Assembly: GCA_016839805.1 (NCBI GenBank)
Contig: JAEOTO010000006.1
Coordinates: 1-64,000, forward strand
DNA length: 64,000 nucleotides
Origin: Candidatus Hermodarchaeota archaeon
GTDB lineage: Archaea > Asgardarchaeota > Hermodarchaeia > Hermodarchaeales > Hermodarchaeaceae
Direction of reading: 5' to 3'
Part shown: one piece after another, positions 42,500 to 51,837 of the stretch
Layout of the letters: every line of letters starts with the position of its first letter
Position numbering within the stretch: the stretch's first letter is position 1
The notes under the pieces: generated by a model
What the model was told of the DNA's origin: nothing
The model's database searches: none
Seen by the model: only the letters and a program-made list of their open reading frames with translations
Position numbers and translations under genes: made by a program

Positions 42500-43300
42500 T
42501 TATACTAGCTCGGAACGACGTTTCAAGTATTTTTCGCGGAGACGCCGATAAGTCTCTTCGTCGACTCCCCCACTCCCCTTGCGTTGTTCTAACCTATTAA
42601 GAAGCTCATCAATGGCCTGAAGTTCAGAAGAAGCATCCTCGCTGGATAAACTACTATTATTTGGAGTGGTGTTTGATACTTCAGCACTTGAGGGAGGAGA
42701 AGTGAGTTCTGGAGGGGATGCGGAATTTTGGTTAGACGAGGAATTGGTAATACCATTCTGCTCGAGTTGTTCCTCGAGTTTTGCCATTTCAAGTTCGAGG
42801 GCGTCCAGTTGTTCTTGAACTTGTTTATCCATTTCCTCTGCTTCCGCTGTACGGGTTCTTCGGGATCGAAGGAATCTAGCAGTTGACGAAGAACTTTCTT
42901 GGGCATTTGATGTAGTGCTTATTGAAGCATTGCTCTGAAGAGCAGAGTTGCTAGCTTCTCCAGGTTCTACAACGATTGTTTCTAATTGAGCAGCCCGTTT
43001 ACCTCGCTTAATCCGTGGCTGAGGACGAGTTCGAGCGACCGGTTCTCCCGAGGCAGATCGGGCTCCTGGAGGAGGTGTACGGGGTGGAGTTTCCGAAGTA
43101 GTTGGTTGGGCTCGACGATCTAATAAAATACTAGCAAAAATAATGGGTAAAAATGCAATAACCAAAATATTCAACAAACCACCTAGCCCTGAAAACAAAC
43201 TGTCAAGTAAGAGACCTTGAAAGAGAAAGAAATCACCTATTATCAAAATAGCTATGATTACCCAGATACCAATGATGGCCGATGAGCGCTTACTTGGCAT
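42500..43300 (-). CDS. Membrane-anchored coiled-coil protein with SHOCT-like C-terminus (copy 1)
   Basis: 266 aa. Two N-terminal membrane helices (IIGIWVIIAILIIGDFFLF and LLNILVIAFLPIIFASILL), a long polar region rich in Ser/Pro/Thr/Arg, a coiled coil (DKQVQEQLDALELEMAKLEEQLEQ) and a C-terminal helix pair LQAIDELLNRLEQRKGSGGVDEETYRRLREKYLKRR. The last part resembles the short SHOCT motif (rLeeLkelrd.G.iseeEFe..K). It follows the next gene on the same strand by 10 bp; the two share this architecture. Confidence 0.6.
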   Translation of the reverse strand: MPSKRSSAIIGIWVIIAILIIGDFFLFQGLLLDSLFSGLGGLLNILVIAFLPIIFASILLDRRAQPTTSETPPRTPPPGARSASGEPVARTRPQPRIKRGKRAAQLETIVVEPGEASNSALQSNASISTTSNAQESSSSTARFLRSRRTRTAEAEEMDKQVQEQLDALELEMAKLEEQLEQNGITNSSSNQNSASPPELTSPPSSAEVSNTTPNNSSLSSEDASSELQAIDELLNRLEQRKGSGGVDEETYRRLREKYLKRRSELV

Positions 43301-43310
43301 ACTTCAATGG

Positions 43311-43994
43311 TCACCTGTTCTGGTCTTTTTTTGATCCCCGGTTAGAAGAGATTTCACTCCTCCTTCTTGCTTTCTCCATCCTTGCTAAATACTTGTCGCG
43401 TAACCGGTTATATAACTGGTCAGAAATTGCGCGTTTCGCAAACTTCTCATCAAGGGTTTCCAATAGATGTTGAATTGCAACTACTGTTAATTCCTCCTCA
43501 CACTCTAGTTCTGCCTTCGCTGGAGCTATAGAATCTGGGGTAGTTGGCTCAATTGAAGGTTCAGCAAAAGGCTCTTTGGCTAGTTGTTCCTTGAGTAATT
43601 TAATTCGTTTCTCCAATTGTATTATTTGTCTCTGAAGCTTTTCAACTTCAGTTTCTGATTGACCTTCTCCCTCTAGCTCTGGTTCAGAGGTCTTTGAATC
43701 AGCCATTAGAGTATCAGCATCAAGGACCCGAACACGAACTGATTCAGAGTGGTTAGCACCTGCATTTTCAACAAGGTCACTTGGTTCTGAATAAGGAGGG
43801 AAGAAATCACTGGGTTCCGGAATCACCTTTTGCTCTTTTTCATGACGGAGAATGAACATAATACCAATTGTTAGACATGCGATGATAGTTACAATTATTC
43901 CCAAAATTGGTGATATCAGGAGGGTAATGATTCCTATAACAATTGTGATGCCAACGCAACAACCAACCCAAGAATTACTTGTCTGGCTCATCAA
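43311..43994 (-). CDS. Membrane-anchored coiled-coil protein with SHOCT-like C-terminus (copy 2)
   Basis: 227 aa. N-terminal hydrophobic hairpin (VGCCVGITIVIGIITLLI, ILGIIVTIIACLTIGIMFIL), acidic linker, coiled coil (TEVEKLQRQIIQLEKRIKLLKEQL), and a C-terminal helix pair IQHLLETLDEKFAKRAISDQLYNRLRDKYLARM, the same plan as the gene 10 bp downstream. The two are likely diverged duplicates and may form a hetero-oligomer in the membrane. Function unknown. Confidence 0.6.
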   Translation of the reverse strand: MMSQTSNSWVGCCVGITIVIGIITLLISPILGIIVTIIACLTIGIMFILRHEKEQKVIPEPSDFFPPYSEPSDLVENAGANHSESVRVRVLDADTLMADSKTSEPELEGEGQSETEVEKLQRQIIQLEKRIKLLKEQLAKEPFAEPSIEPTTPDSIAPAKAELECEEELTVVAIQHLLETLDEKFAKRAISDQLYNRLRDKYLARMEKARRRSEISSNRGSKKDQNR

Positions 43995-44121
43995 CTGTCA
44001 ACCAAAATGCTGATCTTTATAAAGGATTTTCTTTGTATGCAACGTCCTATCACTTTCTGCAAATACTCAACATTATAATGTTGCGTATCTTTCACTGAAT
44101 ATTTTCTCCTGATAAACACAC

Positions 44122-44130
44122 ATTTAAACT
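44122..44130 (+). promoter_or_regulatory. TATA box for the HypE-like gene
   Basis: CATTTAAAC lies about 25 nt before position 44150. Transcription starting there leaves a short leader with GGTG before ATG 44167. Confidence 0.4.
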
Positions 44131-44166
44131 AATTTTCCTGCAGGATTGATGCGTGGTGTCTATAAA

Positions 44167-45189
44167 ATGCCAATTTTTCGACCAGGAAAAGTTCCTCCCG
44201 AAATACTTGAGAAACATGTGTTTCCCTATCTCGGAGTACGGGATCAGGATGTTATTCACGGTCCAGGTGTAGGACGTGATGCGGCTTTAATTCGAGTTGG
44301 TCGGCAAGTTATTGCTGCAACTACAGATCCGATTACTGGGACCGTTAGCCGGATAGGATCGTATGTATTACATATCTGTGCCAACGATATTGCGACCTTT
44401 GGGATTGAACCACGCTGGTTTCTGGCGACAATCCTTCTTCCTGAAAATACTGACGAGTCACTGCTACAAGACATTATGACTTCTATGCATACAGCTGCAG
44501 AAGATCTTAATGTTTCAATTATTGGCGGACACACCGAAATCACAACAGGGTTACCCAGGCCTCTAGTGATTGGGTTTATGCTGGGAATTGCTGGACAAGG
44601 AGGGTATGTGACTTCAACAGCAGCTCAACCAGGAAATACCCTCATACTTACCAAGGGTGTGGGCATAGAAGGAACTGCGATTCTGGCTGCAGAACGCGCT
44701 GCTCAGCTTCGTGTTAAACTTGGAAGGAGTATAGTAGATCGTGCACAGCAGTTTATTGACAGATTAAGTGTTGTGCCCGAAGCTTTGAAAGCCATGGCGC
44801 TGAAGGCAGTAACGGCTATGCATGACCCTACTGAAGGCGGAGTCGCTAATGGGCTTCATGAAATCGCTGATGCCTCTGGAGTTGGTTTTGTTGTTCAACG
44901 TAAAGGGTTAGTTATTCATGAGGAAACGCAGCGAATTTGTCAAATATTTGATATCAATCCTCTCAATTTAATTGCCAGCGGAGCAATGATCATGGCTGTT
45001 AAATCCAACAAGGTAAAAGCGCTCATTCAGACTCTAGAACAAGATGGAATTTCTGTTTCAATTATTGGACACCTAGTAAAGGATGCCTCAACACGGAATA
45101 TTGTTGAACCAGACGGCTCAGAGACTCGACTTCAGCACACAAGTGAAGATGCTTTGTGGACCGCTCTAGAAAAACCCTTAGACGACTAA
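44167..45189 (+). CDS. AIR synthase-related (HypE/PurM-like) protein
   Basis: 340 aa. PurM-like ATP-binding fold: GVGRDAALIRVG, then TTDPITGTVSRIGSYVLHICANDIATFGIEPRW, and DPTEGGVANGLHEIADASGVG. This is the pattern of HypE and archaeal HypE-like/AIR synthase-related proteins. HypE proper ends in a conserved PRIC cysteine motif; this protein ends in ALEKPLDD and lacks it, so it is not a normal HypE. ATG 44167 is chosen (GGTG 8 nt upstream). It ends 5 bp from convergent coaBC. The reaction is unknown. Confidence 0.8.
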   Translation: MPIFRPGKVPPEILEKHVFPYLGVRDQDVIHGPGVGRDAALIRVGRQVIAATTDPITGTVSRIGSYVLHICANDIATFGIEPRWFLATILLPENTDESLLQDIMTSMHTAAEDLNVSIIGGHTEITTGLPRPLVIGFMLGIAGQGGYVTSTAAQPGNTLILTKGVGIEGTAILAAERAAQLRVKLGRSIVDRAQQFIDRLSVVPEALKAMALKAVTAMHDPTEGGVANGLHEIADASGVGFVVQRKGLVIHEETQRICQIFDINPLNLIASGAMIMAVKSNKVKALIQTLEQDGISVSIIGHLVKDASTRNIVEPDGSETRLQHTSEDALWTALEKPLDD

Positions 45190-45194
45190 AATTT

Positions 45195-46454
45195 TCATCT
45201 CTTAGCTATTCGTTTCCTTATAATATCTAGAATTTTGTGTGAGGCTTTGAGTTTTAGGGTCTTTGAAATATGAACTGCTTTTTTCTCTGTATCAATTACG
45301 AATAGCTCATTGGTCTCTGTACCAAATCCGACTCCTGGTCGACCCACATCATTAGCCACTATCAAATCCGCTTTTGCTTTTTTTAATCGTCGGTGTGCTC
45401 TCGCAATCAATTCTTCGTTTGAAACAGAGTGTTCTGCTTTGAAAAGTACAAGATAGGTTGTTTTTTGCCATTTTTTTATTGCGTCAACGATTTTTGGAGT
45501 TGGTTGAAATGTTACTGAAAGCGTGGCAGCTTTTTCTGTGGGCACTTTTATTTTCCGTGGTTTTTTAGGCGTCCAATCCGCAACTGCTGCAGCAGCAATT
45601 ACTACATCAAAAGATTCAGCCTTTAGCTCAGATGCGACGGCATCATACATCTCTTGAGTTGTATCAACCTGTACAATCTTCACCCCTTCTGGTGGAGAAA
45701 GCGATCCACAGCCATAAACAAGGGTAACATCAGCGCCTCGTTCATAAGATGCTCTCGCTAATTCTATCCCCATTCGTCCTGAACTTTTACTAGTTACAAT
45801 CCGTACAGGATCAATATATTCGACCGTTGGTCCTGCAGTGATTAAGATTCGTTTGTGTGTGAAATCATGTTTCGTTCCAAGTTTTTTGATAATGGTGGAA
45901 ACCACTTCAGTTGGCGTAGCAATCTTTGCTTTGTCTTCCTCTAAGCGTGGACCCACAAATACAACTCCTACTCCCTCCAGCTTTTCGATGTTCTCTTGAA
46001 GAATTGGGTGTTTATACATGGACGCATGCATTGCAGGAACAATCATTATCGGAATTCCTGCCCCAAATGCAGTAGTAACCGTTGATGTTACAGGAGTATC
46101 ATCAATACCCATCGCTATCTTGGATATCGTATTAGCCGTTGCAGGTGCAACCAGAATCAAATCCGCTTTTTCTGAATGATCACCAGCTAGGGCGATATGT
46201 TCGATCTTACCAGTTAATTCAGTAACCACAGGATTGCCTGTCGCCCATTCCATGAGATACGGATGGATGATGAGATGAGCTGCCTCAGAAAACACAACCA
46301 CAACCTCTGCGCCATGTCGCATCAACAGACGTGCTATCTCTGGGCTCTGAACCGCAGCGACACTTCCTGTAATTCCTAATACTATCTTTTTTCCACGAAG
46401 TTCCGTACCCAGGGACTCAACGATGTCCATTGAGGGATGTTTGCTGCTTCTCAT
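45195..46454 (-). CDS. coaBC: Bifunctional phosphopantothenoylcysteine decarboxylase/synthase
   Basis: Joins cysteine to 4-phosphopantothenate and decarboxylates the product to 4-phosphopantetheine. The N-terminal CoaC flavoprotein has GITGSVAAVQSPEIARLL, the catalytic-type His region LAGDHSEKADLILVAPATANTISK and PAMHASM. The C-terminal CoaB synthetase has ITAGPTVEYIDPVRIVTSKSSGRMG. I start it at ATG 46454, where GGTG is 4 nt upstream; the longer frame would overlap panB. Last gene of the CoA cluster. Confidence 0.93.
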   Translation of the reverse strand: MRSSKHPSMDIVESLGTELRGKKIVLGITGSVAAVQSPEIARLLMRHGAEVVVVFSEAAHLIIHPYLMEWATGNPVVTELTGKIEHIALAGDHSEKADLILVAPATANTISKIAMGIDDTPVTSTVTTAFGAGIPIMIVPAMHASMYKHPILQENIEKLEGVGVVFVGPRLEEDKAKIATPTEVVSTIIKKLGTKHDFTHKRILITAGPTVEYIDPVRIVTSKSSGRMGIELARASYERGADVTLVYGCGSLSPPEGVKIVQVDTTQEMYDAVASELKAESFDVVIAAAAVADWTPKKPRKIKVPTEKAATLSVTFQPTPKIVDAIKKWQKTTYLVLFKAEHSVSNEELIARAHRRLKKAKADLIVANDVGRPGVGFGTETNELFVIDTEKKAVHISKTLKLKASHKILDIIRKRIAKR

Positions 46455-46489
46455 TATCACCACATCTAGTTTTGTTTCATTTCTCCTTC

Positions 46490-47260
46490 TTAATGGTAAG
46501 TATGACATTTTTCGGGGTACTTACCACTTTGTACTTCATTTACGAACTCGGTAACAGCTTTATCAATTACTTCGTGCAAATTGGCATATTTTTTTACAAA
46601 TTTTGGTAGGGGCTCCTTTCCAACTAATCCAAGCAGTTCAGTGATCACCAACACTTGTCCATCACAATATTTTCCTGCGCCAATACCAATAGTTGGTGTT
46701 CTAACATCATGAGTAATTTTTCGCGCCAGCCATTTCGGAATACATTCGAGAACTATCGAAAAGACGCCGAGTTTATCTAACTGTAAGGCATCTCGCCATA
46801 TCTGGTCCGCTTCTTGGGGGGTTTTTCCTTGCACGCGATATTTTTCAGCAGTTTGTGGCAATAGGCCAACATGTCCCATAACGGGGATGTTATTTTCCAA
46901 AAGCACTTTAATTACCGTAGATTGATTTCCCTCAATTTTCACTGCCTGCGCACCCGCCTCAAGTAAATGTTTAGCGTTTGATAATGCTTCTTCAGGAGTA
47001 TCATAACTGTGAATTGGCATATCAGAGACAATTAGGGTTCTCTTTACTCCCTGGGTCACTGCACGTGTATGATATAACATTGCAGACATTGTGACTTTTT
47101 TCGTGTCAGGGTTCCCTTGGAAGACCATTCCCAAACTATCTCCTACTAAAATCATGTCAACTTCATTTTCATCAAGAATTCTCGCTATCTGAAAATCGTA
47201 GGCCGTGAGCATAGTGATCTTTCGTTTTTCTTTCAAATTACGAATTTCGTCGACGTTCAA
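46490..47260 (-). CDS. panB: 3-Methyl-2-oxobutanoate hydroxymethyltransferase (ketopantoate synthesis)
   Basis: Adds a hydroxymethyl group to 2-oxoisovalerate to give ketopantoate. Motifs: TAYDFQIARILDENEVDMILVGDSLGMV (metal site), VKIEGN, MGHVGLLPQT, VLECIPKWLARKIT and TIGIGAGKYCDGQVLV. The start is TTG 47260, which overlaps the panE stop as TTGA and has GGAG upstream; the 256-aa product matches the family, while a longer frame to ATG 47302 would run into panE. The overlap implies translational coupling with panE. Confidence 0.94.
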   Translation of the reverse strand: MNVDEIRNLKEKRKITMLTAYDFQIARILDENEVDMILVGDSLGMVFQGNPDTKKVTMSAMLYHTRAVTQGVKRTLIVSDMPIHSYDTPEEALSNAKHLLEAGAQAVKIEGNQSTVIKVLLENNIPVMGHVGLLPQTAEKYRVQGKTPQEADQIWRDALQLDKLGVFSIVLECIPKWLARKITHDVRTPTIGIGAGKYCDGQVLVITELLGLVGKEPLPKFVKKYANLHEVIDKAVTEFVNEVQSGKYPEKCHTYH

Positions 47261-48156
47261 TCCTGGACACTCTCCTTGAACTGGACTAACTGAGTCAAAC
47301 ACTCATTCACAGGGGTGGGGATATTGTGTTTTTTTCCAAGTTCCACAATCTTCCCGTTTAAGAACTCGATCTCTGTTTTTCTCCCATGTTGAATATCTTG
47401 CAGCATAGAAGTTCGATTCTGATATTTGGGCAGAGCTTGCTCCATAATTTGAAGTAGACTCAAATTGAGCTTCACCCCCTCCGCCGCTCCTACGGTCTTA
47501 CACTCATTTATGATATTGTATCGGAGTTCTGCTAAATGTGGAGAAAGTAGCTGGTATGTATAAATCCCCAAAATAGCACTTAATGAATTGGTAACACAAT
47601 TGATTGCAACTTTCCGCCACAAATCAACTAAGAAAGAATCCGAAATTACTACTTCCAATCCACTTGATTGAAAAACTTGAGTAACCCGTTTAGAAGCTTC
47701 ATCTGAATCAAAGATTGTAATGTTCAATGAAACATTGATGCGACCCGGTTCAAGGACCTCAGATCCCGCACGCACTATTCCACGAACAATAATTCCCCGT
47801 CCTTTGACTGCTTTCCGAGCGATTTCTTTGATTCCTAATCCATTCTGTAACAATAACAGTACGGTATCATCGCGAATTAATGATTGGATTGCAGAAAGCG
47901 AATCGTGTAAATCATGGGCCTTCACGCAGACAATAAGGAGTGTTTCAGCCGGGATTTCCGTTATCTCAGTTGCTGTTTGGATGTTGTTAGTATAAGTGCC
48001 AGCTCCATCACCGAGCAACGTTAGGCCGTTGTTGGCTATTGCACTCATGTGCGCTTGTCGTCCAACGAGTGTCACATGCTTGACACGCGACAGGAAAGCT
48101 CCATAAGCAGACCCAATTGCACCGGCACCTAGGATAATTATCTTGCTGAACGTCAT
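47257..48156 (-). CDS. panE: 2-Dehydropantoate 2-reductase
   Basis: Reduces ketopantoate to pantoate with NAD(P)H. The N-terminal Rossmann motif IILGAGAIGSAYGAFLS, then VCVKAHDL, LLLLQNGLGIKE (with the conserved Asn-Gly), and in the C-terminal domain LWRKVAINCVTNSLSAILG with the catalytic Lys. 299 aa, full length. It lies 4 bp after pps and overlaps panB by the TTGA. Confidence 0.93.
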   Translation of the reverse strand: MTFSKIIILGAGAIGSAYGAFLSRVKHVTLVGRQAHMSAIANNGLTLLGDGAGTYTNNIQTATEITEIPAETLLIVCVKAHDLHDSLSAIQSLIRDDTVLLLLQNGLGIKEIARKAVKGRGIIVRGIVRAGSEVLEPGRINVSLNITIFDSDEASKRVTQVFQSSGLEVVISDSFLVDLWRKVAINCVTNSLSAILGIYTYQLLSPHLAELRYNIINECKTVGAAEGVKLNLSLLQIMEQALPKYQNRTSMLQDIQHGRKTEIEFLNGKIVELGKKHNIPTPVNECLTQLVQFKESVQD

Positions 48157-48160
48157 TGCA

Positions 48161-48952
48161 TTATTCCCCCGTTGATTGGATGCTCTTAGTGTTTGCCAGG
48201 ATTCTTAGTCGCTCATTTATCAATCGAATAGCTTCAGAGAGATTTTCTCGATTATCAAAGTTATTTGCGATTTTTCGAAGGTGGTCATCAGAATCTTTTC
48301 GCAACTCTTTACAAAACTCAATCATCAATGGTAACGCGCGCACAACATTATCTACAATTGTAATTGTTGCCATTTGCGCTGTACGTGATAAAGGATTCAA
48401 ATCAACGGTAATCACTTGTTTACCAAGTTTTACTAGACCTTCTGTTCGGTCACCATCCTCGAGCGGAACAAAAACAGAATCAGCAATAAACAATCCCCGA
48501 TGGTCAACCACCCTTCGATCACTGAATATTTCAGGAATCGTCTCATGAAACTTCGAATCAGTCCCATAGATCTCTTTAGCACCCGCACTTCGGAGCACCA
48601 TGGCAATGGCTTTTGCCCGTTTTATAGAGGGATGATACAAGTTAATTTCTAATTTTGCATCTGAAAATTTCGCCAGTTTTACTAACTCCTTTGGAACAAG
48701 TGCAGCAACATTCCCATTCACCGACAGAACTGGATTTTGAGCTAACAACAAACAGGCTGCAGCCACACGAATTGCCCTTCGGGCATTCTCTGTGGTTATT
48801 TCACCAATGAGGTAATCGAAAGCTTCGCCTCGTCCATGGGCAAATAATCCAAACAGCGAAGTTACGCCAGTTTCAAAGCCTTGAACCAGCTGCACTCGAA
48901 TCCGCAATGAAGTAGCCCGTGGGTGCTTAGGTGAAACTTCATGATTATTCAT
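48161..48952 (-). CDS. pps: 4-Phosphopantoate--beta-alanine ligase (archaeal phosphopantothenate synthetase)
   Basis: Archaeal replacement for bacterial PanC/PanK order: couples 4-phosphopantoate with beta-alanine. Family (DUF137) motifs: KHPRATSLRIRVQLVQGFETG, LFAHGRGEAFDYLIGE, LLLAQNPVLSVNGNVAALVP and SDRRVVDHRGLFIADSVFVPLEDGDR. Length 263 aa is typical. Its start overlaps the pantoate kinase stop by 8 bp, so the two are coupled. Confidence 0.94.
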   Translation of the reverse strand: MNNHEVSPKHPRATSLRIRVQLVQGFETGVTSLFGLFAHGRGEAFDYLIGEITTENARRAIRVAAACLLLAQNPVLSVNGNVAALVPKELVKLAKFSDAKLEINLYHPSIKRAKAIAMVLRSAGAKEIYGTDSKFHETIPEIFSDRRVVDHRGLFIADSVFVPLEDGDRTEGLVKLGKQVITVDLNPLSRTAQMATITIVDNVVRALPLMIEFCKELRKDSDDHLRKIANNFDNRENLSEAIRLINERLRILANTKSIQSTGE

Positions 48953-49859
48953 CTAGTAATTTCGCTCCATCACAATCAACATTCATGACTAAAACGTCAT
49001 GGTCTGGTGTTTTATGCCGATCAAAAATCGCGTTAATTTCTTGAACTTGATCCGGGAACACAAGTGAAAAGACATTTTCACCAAAAATCGCTGTGCTACA
49101 GGTAAATCCTGCTTTATCCGTTTCCTCAAGAACGGAATGAACGCGGTTAGTGATAATTCCAACGTGTTCTGCAAAGTCACGTGAATATTGTAAAAAATTC
49201 GCTACTGTAGGATGGCTTCGTAAGGCTTCTGTTAATAGTTCTCCGCGTTCATTTATGCGCTGCCTTACCTTTCGGTCTTTTAGGTTTTGAGCAGTTGATA
49301 TCGGACCAAAGGGAAGACATACGACCACATAATCTCTACTTGCAGGTAAGATTTCAACCCGCCCAACATCTGGTCCTCCGGCAGCAACTCGGATTTCAAT
49401 ACCACCCACATTTTCTGCAATGACTGTCCCTAAGCCGGTTTTCAACTCGACTTCAACAGTATGTGCTATCTGTGCAACCTCTGTACGCGGTAAATCTAGA
49501 TCTAATGTCTTATTCAAAGCCAAAGCTAAACTCAGGGCTGCTGCGCCACTGGTTCCAAATCCATATCCAATAGGTAATGCGACGTCATGGATAACTTGAA
49601 TATCAAAACCTTGCGAAGGTGTCAACTTTAAAAACCGTGAAATCACGGCCTCCGATACGGAAGCTGATTGGGTTATGTAACCATTAATTCTAACTGAAAC
49701 TCTCGTCTTCTGTGTTCGTGACACCTCGACGTTAGTAGTAACTCCTCGACTCACTGATACACCTGCTCCTCGGGATCCTTTCATTAATGGGTTTTCTGGC
49801 TCGTCACAGATTTGGAAGAATCCAGTAATGTGTCCCGGAGAGAATGCTTTAGCTTTCAT
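48945..49859 (-). CDS. Pantoate kinase (GHMP family)
   Basis: Phosphorylates pantoate to 4-phosphopantoate, the archaeal first phosphorylation on the way to CoA. GHMP signatures: N-terminal AKAFSPGHITGFFQI, the ATP loop PIGYGFGTSGAAALSLALALN, and VEVELKTGLGTVIAENVGG. The start is set at ATG 49859, since the family begins directly with the AFSPGHIT strand; the frame is open 36 codons further up. First gene of the CoA cluster, divergent from a disrupted paralogue. Confidence 0.9.
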   Translation of the reverse strand: MKAKAFSPGHITGFFQICDEPENPLMKGSRGAGVSVSRGVTTNVEVSRTQKTRVSVRINGYITQSASVSEAVISRFLKLTPSQGFDIQVIHDVALPIGYGFGTSGAAALSLALALNKTLDLDLPRTEVAQIAHTVEVELKTGLGTVIAENVGGIEIRVAAGGPDVGRVEILPASRDYVVVCLPFGPISTAQNLKDRKVRQRINERGELLTEALRSHPTVANFLQYSRDFAEHVGIITNRVHSVLEETDKAGFTCSTAIFGENVFSLVFPDQVQEINAIFDRHKTPDHDVLVMNVDCDGAKLLDE

Positions 49860-50040
49860 CACGATGCCTGCCGTAAAACACAGTCTAACTCTATTAGAGT
49901 AAGACGTGTAGTGTATAATGGGAAAATAAATATTTTGTACACGATATTTAAAGAATTTAAATTTCATAAGTAAATGGAGAAAAAGGTCTACATGGTGAGG
50001 TATTTAGTTAATAGATAATTGGAAAAGGAGTCTACACAGC

Positions 50041-50965
50041 ATGGAGTCAGCAAATGCCTTTTGCCCCGGAGGAATTTCAAGTTTTTTTCAAGCTGTCACC
50101 ACTAGTCCAATACCTCGAAGCTTTGATGAGGTATGTCGTATCGGAGCCAGAGGTGGAGGCTTTATCATTGACAAAGGAGTAACTACAAAAATTTCAGTAA
50201 GTCCCGCTTCGGAATCGCAAGTCGAGGTCAGGATAAATAATCAAAATGCACCGGGAGCTAAAGTTACACACGAAGTATGTTCACTCCTATTGGAGAAAGT
50301 GATGTGAAATGGCATATTTCTGTTGATCACGCTGTTGAAGTTCCTATTGGTGCCGGGTATGGAGCCAGTGCAGTGGGTGCTGTAAGCACTGCTATGGCCC
50401 TCTCTAAAGCATTGGGTATTCATTTTACGCTGAATCAAATTGGACAACTCGCTCATACTGCTGAAATACGAAGTGCTACTGGATTGGGTACTGTTAGTGG
50501 TGTAATTCGTGGCGGTGCAATCCTAATCTTAGAGCCTGGGGCTCCAGGTTATGACCGAGTAGATTGGTTACCACTAAATCCATCACATCGAATTGTAACG
50601 GCTAGTTTCGACCCATTTCCAAAGAAAACATCATTTTCTCTAAGAAAGCCTTACGAGTAGTGAATCGTGAAGCTCAACGTGTTTTGGATCAAATTTTGAA
50701 AAATCCTAATCCCGTGTTTTTTATGGACTTATGTCGGGATTTTGCCAAGAAAGCTGGCTTTCTTTCCCAACGGCTTGCTAAGGTCTTGGACAGAGTTATT
50801 GATGCCGAAGCCTTAGGAGCGACCCAGAATATGATTGGAGATGCTTTTCATGCCCTTGTGGATGTTAATTCCATAACTTCTGTTGTGAACTCATTGACTG
50901 ATACTTTTCCCTCCAACGTCGTTCAAGTAATGTTGCCTTCGCGTAGTGGACCAAGATACGTATAA
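50041..50965 (+). pseudogene. Pantoate kinase-like GHMP gene broken by two frameshifts
   Basis: Three overlapping frames together give one full GHMP protein: ANAFCPGGISSFFQ...DKGVTTKISV (50041-50307), VPIGAGYGASAVGAVSTAMAL...TGLGTVSG (within 50277-50660), and the C-terminal FFMDLCRDFAKKAGF part (50660-50965). Each break is the equivalent of one missing base. The second lies after the codons for Phe-Asp-Pro: adding one C to the CCC there restores FDPISKEN, which aligns with FGPISTAQN of the neighbouring pantoate kinase. GGAG precedes the ATG. Codon use still looks coding. Either a recent pseudogene or sequencing errors at short homopolymers; if the latter, this is an intact second GHMP kinase of about 305 aa. 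Confidence 0.75.
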
Positions 50966-51001
50966 GGCTAGACTGTCTTGTACAATACAGAAGTGAAGCA
51001 T

Positions 51002-51760
51002 ATGAAGGGGTCTTCAATTTTCCTTCCTCAAATGCCCAAATCTCTTCTCATCTCAATTACTGCAATCATGGCTGCTTTAATTGCTGTACTGACAATTTCT
51101 TTTCAAATTGCTGTCCCCGCTACTCAAGGCTACTTTAACCTCGGCGAGGTCGGTGTCTATATTTCAGCTCTCTTGTTTGGTCCTGTAATCGGTGGATTAG
51201 CTGGGGGAATTGGGTCGATGACAGCTGATCTCGCCACTGGATATGTGATATATGCTCCTGGCACGTTAGTTATCAAAGGAATGGAAGGATTTCTTGTTGG
51301 CTATTTGAGCTTTGCTTTTCGCGACCGATTGGCACCAAAACCATTGAGATATCTTGGAATGGGTCTAGGTATAGGATTGGCAATTTGTCTAGCGGTTATT
51401 GGTGTGTTACGATTTAGTGGAGAAATAGAGTTTATTGGTGGCCCCGAAGTCCCCTGGTGGTTAATTCCTTTCTTTCTTCCATCTTGGGTGTGGTTTATTC
51501 TAGCGGGAGTTCTTGGGTCAATGACCGTTTTCATAACAGTCAGATATGAGCCTAAAGCTGCTTGGAATGTATTTGCAATGCTGCTAGGTGGGATAGTGAT
51601 GATTAGTGGATACTTCCTTTATGAATTGATGATTTTTGGCACAGCGGCAATAGCTGAATTGCCTGTGAATTTCATGCAAGTCATAATTGGGATAATGGTT
51701 GCGTTACCAATCACAGAGCGGTTATTACCAACCCTGAAGAATTTAGGCTGGATAAGCTAA
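51002..51760 (+). CDS. ECF-type transporter S component
   Basis: 252 aa with about six membrane segments. Typical S-component features: LLISITAIMAALIAVLTISF, then GYFNLGEVGVYISALLFGPVIGGLAGGIGSMTADL and a C-terminal IIGIMVALPITERLLPTLK. It lies 36 bp after the broken GHMP gene and next to the CoA cluster, so pantothenate or a related precursor is a possible ligand, by context only. It differs clearly from the S component at 9.5 kb. ATG 51002 is used; a TTG at 50978 is less likely. Confidence 0.8.
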   Translation: MKGSSIFLPQMPKSLLISITAIMAALIAVLTISFQIAVPATQGYFNLGEVGVYISALLFGPVIGGLAGGIGSMTADLATGYVIYAPGTLVIKGMEGFLVGYLSFAFRDRLAPKPLRYLGMGLGIGLAICLAVIGVLRFSGEIEFIGGPEVPWWLIPFFLPSWVWFILAGVLGSMTVFITVRYEPKAAWNVFAMLLGGIVMISGYFLYELMIFGTAAIAELPVNFMQVIIGIMVALPITERLLPTLKNLGWIS

Positions 51761-51837
51761 ACCTGAATGTAGGCGCAGGTTTTTAGCGGTGTGAATCAAG
51801 TTTTAATTCCAATATAGCGCTGTTATCCGTGTTGCCG

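Noticed and set aside
44146-45189. Authentic HypE
   Set aside because: The C-terminal PRIC-type cysteine motif required for carbamoyl transfer is missing, so only a HypE-like name is justified.
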